Positions 6,729 to 12,126 of a stretch of 12,126 nucleotides of DNA are shown one piece after another. Made by a program: the position numbers and the translations under genes. The DNA lies in assembly GCA_947462695.1 (NCBI GenBank), contig CANHQC010000025.1:1-12126 (forward strand). Reading direction: 5' to 3'. The number at the start of each line of letters is the position of its first letter. Position 1 is the stretch's first letter. The notes below the pieces were generated by a model, which was given only the letters and a program-made list of their open reading frames with translations, did not search any database and had not been told where the DNA came from. The DNA is from Flavobacteriales bacterium (lineage in GTDB: Bacteria; Bacteroidota; Bacteroidia; Flavobacteriales_D; Crocinitomicaceae).

Positions 6729-8537
6729 TTAATGCTCCTCCTCACCTTCAGCAAGTGGAACTGTTTGTGGAATATAATCTTCCTCAGCACCCGGCTTCGA
6801 ATAGTCATAAGGCCAACGGTGAACTGTCGGCAATTCTCCTGGCCAGTTACCGTGAATATGCTCCACTGGTGTTGTCCACTCAAGTGTATTCGATTTCCAA
6901 GGATTCTGAGGTGCTTTTGGCCCTCTGAAAATACTGTAGAAAAAGTTAAACAGGAATACTCCTTGACCAAGTGCTGCAAATATGGCGAAAACAGTAACAA
7001 TAACGTTCAAATCCATAATCATAGCAAATGTGTTAGAATCGAACTGGTCATATACTGAATAATCATAATATCGACGCGGTGCACCTGCAAGTCCAACGAA
7101 GTGCATTGGGAAGAATACGCCATAAGCTCCGATGATTGTAATCCAGAAATGAACGTATCCAAGTCGCGTATTCATCATTCTTCCGTACATTTTAGGGAAC
7201 CAATGGTAAACACCTGCAAACATTCCGAATACGGCAGACATACCCATTACAATATGGAAGTGGGCAACGACGAAATACGTATCGTGAACGGCGATATCTA
7301 GCGCACTATCTGCGAGGATAATTCCAGTAACACCTCCAGTGATGAATGTCGAAACCAATCCAATGGCAAACAACATGGCAGGCGTCAAGATTAATGATCC
7401 TTTCCAAAGCGTTGTGATGTAGTTAAATACCTTCACCGCTGATGGAATCGCAATTAAAAGCGTTGTAAAGACGAATACACTTCCAAGGAAAGGATTCATA
7501 CCCGTAATAAACATGTGGTGACCCCAAACAATAAATGAGAGGAACCCAATCGCTAGAATAGATCCAATCATTGCACGGTAACCAAAAATTGGTTTACGCG
7601 CATTGGTGGCAATGATTTCAGAAGATAAACCAAGTGCTGGTAACAATACGATATATACCTCAGGGTGACCCAAGAACCAGAAAAGGTGTTGGTATAAAAT
7701 TGGCGATCCTCCATGGTTTGTCAACATCTCACCTCCAACAATGATATCTGAGAGGTAGAATGACGTTCCAGCAAGACGATCCATTATAAGTAGCAAGGCT
7801 GCAGAAAGTAGAACCGGGAAGGATAAAACCCCAAGAATTGCAGTTACAAAAAATGCCCAGATCGTCAATGGCATTCTTGTCATTGTCATTCCAGTTGTAC
7901 GAAGGTTTAAAACAGTTACGATGTAGTTCAATGAACCAATCAACGAACCTGCAATAAATATAGCCATTGAGAACAACCAAAGTGTCATACCTAGCCCAGA
8001 ACCTGAAACTGCTTGTGGCAATGCAGATAGCGGTGGATAAACCGTCCAACCTGCCATTGCTGGTCCCGATTCAACGAATAAGGAAACAAGCATGATTATT
8101 GACGAGATAAAGAAGAACCAGAACGACAACATGTTCAGGAATCCACTCGCCATATCACGTGCTCCTAACTGCAATGGAATAAGAATATTTGAAAACGTTC
8201 CTGATAATCCACCTGTTAAAAGGAAGAAGACCATGATTGTACCATGAATTGTAACTAATCCGAGGTACATATCTTCTTTCAAGACACCTCCAGGCGCCCA
8301 TGTTTCACCTAAGAATAAGGTAAGAAAATCTGAACTTTCACCTGGCCATGCCAACTGAATACGGAAGAGAATCGACAATAACATTGCGATAATCCCCATG
8401 AAAACAGCTGTAATTAAAAACTGTTTCCCGATCATCTTGTGGTCGTGACTGAAGATGTATTTCGATACGAAACTTTCTTCGTGGTGATCATGACCGTGAT
8501 CAGTGTGTCCGTGTGCTTCGTGCGATACTGACGCCAT
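6729..8537 (-). CDS. coxA: Cytochrome c oxidase subunit I (aa3-type, A-family heme-copper oxidase)
   Basis: This encodes 602 residues with about 12 membrane helices. It is the catalytic subunit of the terminal oxidase: it reduces O2 to water at the heme a3-CuB site and pumps protons across the inner membrane. Ligands are all present: H98 and H428 for heme a, H426 for heme a3, and H291, H340 and H341 for CuB. Y295 of HPEVY supplies the His-Tyr cross-link. Proton-path residues also look complete: D128 (GARDMAS) and E293 for the D-pathway, K369 (AIPSAVK) for the K-pathway. R488/R489 (GAPRRYYDY) match the heme-propionate arginines. The N-terminus is unusually rich in His (7 of residues 6-19). The gene is last in the operon, 36 bases after coxB, and followed by a terminator. 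No subunit III domain is fused at the C-terminus and no coxC follows. Confidence 0.97.
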   Translation of the reverse strand: MASVSHEAHGHTDHGHDHHEESFVSKYIFSHDHKMIGKQFLITAVFMGIIAMLLSILFRIQLAWPGESSDFLTLFLGETWAPGGVLKEDMYLGLVTIHGTIMVFFLLTGGLSGTFSNILIPLQLGARDMASGFLNMLSFWFFFISSIIMLVSLFVESGPAMAGWTVYPPLSALPQAVSGSGLGMTLWLFSMAIFIAGSLIGSLNYIVTVLNLRTTGMTMTRMPLTIWAFFVTAILGVLSFPVLLSAALLLIMDRLAGTSFYLSDIIVGGEMLTNHGGSPILYQHLFWFLGHPEVYIVLLPALGLSSEIIATNARKPIFGYRAMIGSILAIGFLSFIVWGHHMFITGMNPFLGSVFVFTTLLIAIPSAVKVFNYITTLWKGSLILTPAMLFAIGLVSTFITGGVTGIILADSALDIAVHDTYFVVAHFHIVMGMSAVFGMFAGVYHWFPKMYGRMMNTRLGYVHFWITIIGAYGVFFPMHFVGLAGAPRRYYDYSVYDQFDSNTFAMIMDLNVIVTVFAIFAALGQGVFLFNFFYSIFRGPKAPQNPWKSNTLEWTTPVEHIHGNWPGELPTVHRWPYDYSKPGAEEDYIPQTVPLAEGEEEH

Positions 8538-8573
8538 TGTTCTCTTGTTTAAGTATTAATAACTAGATTCTAA

Positions 8574-9818
8574 TTAATTCGCAACCATCATTGTTGTGTC
8601 TGCAGGTACTGCTGTAGTATCAGCAGGCGCCGCTGCAGCTGCAGCAAAGTACGTATCTCGGAAAGTTGCTTTTTCTTTCGACTTCATCCAAGACTTGTAT
8701 TCTCCTTCTTCCAGAACAACTATCATCATTTTCATTTTGTAATGCGCTCCACCACAAATTTTATTACACAACAAGACGTAATTAAATTTCTCATCATTTT
8801 TGCGTTTGCGCATTTCTTTGGTGGTAATATCCGGAGTAAACTTTAGGCGAGTTGTCATTCCCGGTACCGTGTTCATTTGAGCACGGAAGTGAGGAAAATG
8901 TGCGGAGTGAATAACATCTTTCGCACGGAAATTAAACTCGTACTCTTTATTCAAGCACAAATAAAGTGTATCCTTTTGAATGATATCATCCCAAGCATAG
9001 GCATCATACTTTTTAGTATGGTGCTTTTTCATTTGATGTAACAGACGAATTAATCGCGTCTTGCGAGATAAGTCTTCTTCCATTTTTTCACGATCTTCAG
9101 GTATTAACATGATCGTTCTATCATTCAATTTTTTAACAAGCGCATCTATTCCTGTTGGACCTGTTTGCATGTTAACAATCGCACTATCAATTGTTTCACT
9201 GGTTAAAAGAGCCAATTCATTAAGGTCAGTTGTCAATTTATAATCAAAACGACCTAATAAATTATTGTCCCCAGCGTAACGTGCTGTCCAATCGAATTGT
9301 TTTGAAAAAAGTTCGATACGAATAGCATCTTCACCACTAGCGCCAGTTGCATCATTCCATTTTTTCAATCCTAAAATGATAATTACTGCAAGGACACAAG
9401 CTGGAACGACAGTCCAAATCATTTCAAGCTTATTATTGTGCGGGAAATAGAAGGCTTTAACCCCCTCTTTTCTCACGTACTTATAAGAAAAGTAAAACAA
9501 CAGTGTATTCGTCAAAAAGAACACAGCAATGATGATCACGAAATTAAGATTCAACAACCAATCTGTTTCCTTTCCAATTGTGGACGCTGCATCTCCTCGA
9601 CCAGTCCAGCCGTATTCTACCATTAACCAAATAAAAAAGGCATAAAGTAGAACCATGAAAGCGTACATCATTTTACCGTTGAGGTTATTATCTCTGGTTG
9701 AGATTTCGTGCTCTCCTCGTTTACGTAATTTAGATGATAGCTCATAAATTCGTACCAATTGCGCAACTGCTATTGCTCCTAGTACGATTACAATCAAAAT
9801 AATTAATTTGCTTTCCAT
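8574..9818 (-). CDS. coxB: Cytochrome c oxidase subunit II, enlarged form with four predicted membrane helices
   Basis: This encodes 414 residues and holds the CuA centre that takes electrons from cytochrome c. CuA ligands are visible: H304 in DVIHSAHFPHF, then C351, C355, H359 and M362 in CNKICGGAHYKM, with canonical spacing. The usual Glu between the cysteines is Lys353; in characterised enzymes that residue binds copper by its backbone carbonyl, so CuA should still form. Hydrophobic helices lie at about 5-24, 50-68, 90-112 and 132-151, whereas typical subunit II has two. The aromatic segment reads KQFDW (173-177) instead of QWxW. About 65-70 extra residues, partly a charged helix (232-272), separate it from H304. 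The C-terminus is low complexity, with six Ala and a repeated PADTT. No cytochrome c domain is fused. The gene lies between actF (32 bases) and coxA (36 bases), in the same transcript. Confidence 0.95.
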   Translation of the reverse strand: MESKLIILIVIVLGAIAVAQLVRIYELSSKLRKRGEHEISTRDNNLNGKMMYAFMVLLYAFFIWLMVEYGWTGRGDAASTIGKETDWLLNLNFVIIIAVFFLTNTLLFYFSYKYVRKEGVKAFYFPHNNKLEMIWTVVPACVLAVIIILGLKKWNDATGASGEDAIRIELFSKQFDWTARYAGDNNLLGRFDYKLTTDLNELALLTSETIDSAIVNMQTGPTGIDALVKKLNDRTIMLIPEDREKMEEDLSRKTRLIRLLHQMKKHHTKKYDAYAWDDIIQKDTLYLCLNKEYEFNFRAKDVIHSAHFPHFRAQMNTVPGMTTRLKFTPDITTKEMRKRKNDEKFNYVLLCNKICGGAHYKMKMMIVVLEEGEYKSWMKSKEKATFRDTYFAAAAAAPADTTAVPADTTMMVAN

Positions 9819-9850
9819 TATCTAGCGTTTATCTGTGATATGAATGTTAA

Positions 9851-11053
9851 TTATATTTCGTGATGGACACTTTCATCCAAGAATGGGTGATTCACAGGAG
9901 TAAGTGGGGCTTTTGACAAATTAGTTAATACGACTCGTATAAATAATCCAGCCAATAAAAGAGCCATTCCAATTTCCATAAACCCAATTTTTGCATTTGC
10001 CCCTAATGATCCTCCAGTTACCATGATAAATACATCTATCCAGTGACCAGCAAGAATGACTAATCCAACAAAAGTTAGAATTCCAGCATGTCTTTTTGCA
10101 TCTCTAGACATTAATATTAACATTGGAAATGCAAAGTTGATGAAGAACATAGAGAAGTACAATACCTTAAAGTTTTCAATTCGCATCATGTAATAGGCCA
10201 CTTCCTCACCAATGTTAGCAAACCAAATCAACATAAATTGAGAAAACCATAAATACGACCACAAGAATGATGTTGCGAATGTCCATTTACCAATGTCGTG
10301 TATGTGGCTGTCGTTTACTTTTGGCAAATAACCCAACGATTTTAAGTAGAGTGTTAATAACACTAAAACAACCATAGCGGAACACCACATTCCAGCGAAT
10401 GTATACCATCCAAATAACGTTGAGTACCAGTGAACGTCAATTGACATTAACCAATCCCATGAAGAGGTTGAGCTAAACACGGCGAAGAATACCAAGAATA
10501 ATGCACCTTTCTTATAGTTTTTAAAGTGTAGCTCCGTTCCACCTACTTGATCTTCTTGAAGCGACCTCATTCTAAAACCACGGAAGAAGATGAAGTATAC
10601 TGCCATATATGTCAGGGTCCTAATCCAGAAAAACACTTCGTTCAAATATGGACGCTTTCCTGCAATTATTTCATCGTAGTGGTGACTGCCTTTGGTGTAT
10701 GTTTCAGGGTCCATCCATCCGTAGATGTGTGCGCCATCCATAAGTGTAATAACTAATAAAACCAACGCTAAAAGTCCCATACCATAAGGCAAGAATCCAG
10801 CGATTGCTTCAATCATACGTTTAACCGCTGCATACCACCCTGTTTCCGTAGCATATTGTAGTGCTAAGAAAAATAAAGCTCCTAGTCCAATAGCCATAAA
10901 GAAAAAGCTATTTACCAAACCACTGGTTAAAAGTCGTGTTGCAAAATGGTGATCACTCATATTGGTGAACACACCGATTGCAGTAAACAAAACACCAACT
11001 GCAATCAAAATAATTGTCAGCCGATTTGCTTTAGTTGAAATTGAGAATTCCAT
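9851..11053 (-). CDS. actF: Alternative complex III quinol:cytochrome c oxidoreductase membrane subunit ActF
   Basis: This encodes 400 residues with about ten predicted membrane helices (roughly 11-29, 46-66, 88-108, 137-157, 182-202, 212-236, 257-279, 296-314, 325-345, 356-376). ActF is an NrfD/PsrC-like integral membrane subunit of ACIII. Together with ActC it forms the membrane part of a complex that oxidises menaquinol and passes electrons to cytochrome c, replacing the bc1 complex. The segment SSWDWLMSIDVHWYSTLFGWY (198-218, with residues WDW, H208 and STLFGW) is characteristic of this family. NEVFFWIRTLTYMAVYF (138-154) and the Glu pair in IGEEVAYY (281-288) also fit. Position confirms the call: 18 bases after actE and 32 before coxB, the usual act-cox order in Bacteroidota. 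The protein is distinguished from ActC by this position and its shorter length. Confidence 0.93.
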   Translation of the reverse strand: MEFSISTKANRLTIILIAVGVLFTAIGVFTNMSDHHFATRLLTSGLVNSFFFMAIGLGALFFLALQYATETGWYAAVKRMIEAIAGFLPYGMGLLALVLLVITLMDGAHIYGWMDPETYTKGSHHYDEIIAGKRPYLNEVFFWIRTLTYMAVYFIFFRGFRMRSLQEDQVGGTELHFKNYKKGALFLVFFAVFSSTSSWDWLMSIDVHWYSTLFGWYTFAGMWCSAMVVLVLLTLYLKSLGYLPKVNDSHIHDIGKWTFATSFLWSYLWFSQFMLIWFANIGEEVAYYMMRIENFKVLYFSMFFINFAFPMLILMSRDAKRHAGILTFVGLVILAGHWIDVFIMVTGGSLGANAKIGFMEIGMALLLAGLFIRVVLTNLSKAPLTPVNHPFLDESVHHEI

Positions 11054-11071
11054 CGTGATTCGTGTATTATA

Positions 11072-11827
11072 TTATTTCTTGATTGTTGTTGAATCAGCAG
11101 CCGCTGCCATCATAACTTGATTTCCCGATGCATCAAACTTTCCATAGTCTGGATTTTGAAACTTACGCACGTAATGTACCAATGTCCAAATTTCCTTTTT
11201 AGAAAGTTGAGAAGAATGAGAACCCATAGCTCCTTTACCATAATAGATGGAATAAAACATTTGTCCATCAGATAAGCTCGCACGGTCCGCATAATTTGGC
11301 ACACCGTTATAGGCACCACTTGCGACCATCGGACCTTTACCATCTCCTTTTTCACCATGACAGTGCTGACACATTGCAGTATATAAGTCCTTGCCTTTTT
11401 TGAGCATCTCTTCTGAGTTATCAGCTGTTAAGCGCATAGGATTCTTGTCCGCAGCTGCCAACATATACTCATCCATCAACGAAAGATCCGCTCCATACAA
11501 ACCATGCGTTTCTTTAAATGCCATGGAGGCTTTTCTCCAATAAGGCAACATAAGAGAAACAGTAGCTGAATCTGTTCCGTAATATGGAATAGTTCCATTT
11601 GGTGGCGTCATCGCTGAAAGTTCAGTCTTAACACTTTCATTAATTCTACCTCGGATTTCGCCATAATCAACATATGGTTCAATAGCAGGGGAGCGGTACA
11701 TGTCGGGCATGTATTCCAATCCCGGGCTATCCGGATTTGAAGAACACCCCCCAAACAATAACGCGGTGGCTGCTACTACAGTTAAACTTGCTAATGCCTT
11801 AAATTTCATTTTCATCTGGTTAGTCAT
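11072..11827 (-). CDS. actE: Alternative complex III monoheme cytochrome c lipoprotein ActE
   Basis: This encodes up to 251 residues; starts at Met5 or Met7 are equally possible and leave the leader intact. The leader (KFKALASLTVVAATALLFGGC) ends at Cys28, a probable lipidation site, although the residues before it (LFGG) depart from the strict lipobox. Lipid-anchored ActE is known in this family. The C-terminal half is a class I cytochrome c: CQHCH (C153, C156, H157) binds the heme, and Met201 in GKGAMGSH is the likely sixth ligand. WTLVHYVRKFQ (214-224) is the usual closing helix. The N-terminal ~120 residues (YMPDMYRSPAIEPY, GTIPYYG) are typical of ACIII monoheme subunits. ActE can carry electrons from the multiheme subunit ActA to oxidase CuA. 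The C-terminus (MMAAAADSTTIKK) is low complexity, like that of CoxB. Confidence 0.94.
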   Translation of the reverse strand: MTNQMKMKFKALASLTVVAATALLFGGCSSNPDSPGLEYMPDMYRSPAIEPYVDYGEIRGRINESVKTELSAMTPPNGTIPYYGTDSATVSLMLPYWRKASMAFKETHGLYGADLSLMDEYMLAAADKNPMRLTADNSEEMLKKGKDLYTAMCQHCHGEKGDGKGPMVASGAYNGVPNYADRASLSDGQMFYSIYYGKGAMGSHSSQLSKKEIWTLVHYVRKFQNPDYGKFDASGNQVMMAAAADSTTIKK

Positions 11828-11868
11828 TTATTTATATCAGACGCAGCAATTACTTATGCTCTGGCAAC

Positions 11869-12126
11869 TTATTTCATTTGTTTTTGGTCCAACTCTACTA
11901 TTCCCGTTTCACGAATCATGTTTTCCAATTCTTCCGCATTGAACCCATGATTATCTGATGTTCGAATTTCCATCACAAATCGATCGTCTGTTGTACGAGG
12001 ATCTGGATTTTGTGCCGGCATTCCAGGTAATGTTTTGTTACGCAATAAGTAAGTTATTGCCATTCCATGGGCTGCGCAGAGTACCGTAAATTCGAAGGTA
12101 ATTGGAACAAAAGACAACATATTCTC
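11869..12126 (-). CDS. actD: Alternative complex III subunit ActD (DUF3341), C-terminal part, truncated by window edge
   Basis: The reading frame is open through the right edge; the ATG at 12118-12120 is internal, because codons for Glu-Asn precede it and family members have about 80-100 further residues upstream. The visible ~85 residues include FVPITFEFTVLCAAHGMAIT (second membrane helix of a DUF3341 protein). They are followed by RTTDDRFVMEI and a small soluble tail (NAEELENMIRETGIVEL). ActD is a two-helix membrane subunit of ACIII with no cofactor; its role is structural or in assembly. It lies 41 bases before actE. actA, actB and actC are expected to the right of the window on the same strand. 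Confidence 0.93.
   Translation of the reverse strand, partial: ENMLSFVPITFEFTVLCAAHGMAITYLLRNKTLPGMPAQNPDPRTTDDRFVMEIRTSDNHGFNAEELENMIRETGIVELDQKQMK

Noticed and set aside
6732..7058. 108-residue plus-strand open frame opposite coxA
   Set aside because: It lies wholly antisense to the conserved C-terminal coding region of coxA, has no recognisable domain or signal, and is explained by the strong codon pattern of the real gene.
7729..8049. 106-residue minus-strand frame inside coxA
   Set aside because: It is an out-of-frame shadow of conserved coxA helices; its composition (Cys/Trp-rich, no domain) fits frame-shifted membrane-protein codons.
8632..8645. Perfect 14-base palindrome as a possible operator
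   Set aside because: It arises from alternating Ala codons in the CoxB tail, inside the coding region.
11110..11358. 82-residue minus-strand frame inside actE
   Set aside because: It overlaps the heme-binding half of actE in another frame and shows no independent support.

Overview
The window looks like a chromosomal segment of a member of the Bacteroidota, most likely Flavobacteriales. The clues are a type IX secretion (T9SS) C-terminal sorting domain, a DUF1501/DUF1800 gene pair, an alternative complex III (ACIII) operon running straight into a Bacteroidota-style coxB-coxA pair, AT-rich DNA, and gene starts without clear Shine-Dalgarno sequences. Assignment below phylum is an inference. 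I see no sign of a mobile element, phage, CRISPR array, tRNA or rRNA. Genes are tightly packed and no gene-free stretch reaches 100 bases.

Layout, left to right. (1) Plus strand: the 3' part of rseP, the intramembrane site-2 protease, then a small secreted protein of DUF4412/GLPGLI-like character. This gene ends in a strong hairpin terminator at 1431-1456, which also sits at the convergence point with the minus-strand genes. (2) Minus strand, read from 6657 down to 1452: ruvB (Holliday junction helicase), queG (epoxyqueuosine reductase), a DUF1800 protein and a DUF1501 protein carrying a twin-arginine-like N-terminus and a T9SS tail. Spacings are short (6, 47 and 11 bases), so these four may be co-transcribed. 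(3) Minus strand, read from the right edge down to 6729: actD (partial), actE, actF, coxB, coxA, followed by a second hairpin terminator at 6680-6713.

The right half forms one respiratory unit. ACIII takes electrons from menaquinol, the monoheme lipoprotein cytochrome c ActE can carry them to the CuA centre of CoxB, and CoxA reduces oxygen while pumping protons. actA, actB, actC and the start of actD should lie beyond the right edge. The oxidase subunit III gene is not next to coxA.

Nothing here is clearly an undescribed system. The points most worth a second look are the unusual architecture and electron-entry residues of CoxB, the DUF1501/DUF1800 pair (function not established, with apparently different export routes), the His-rich CoxA N-terminus, and the Met-rich small secreted protein.
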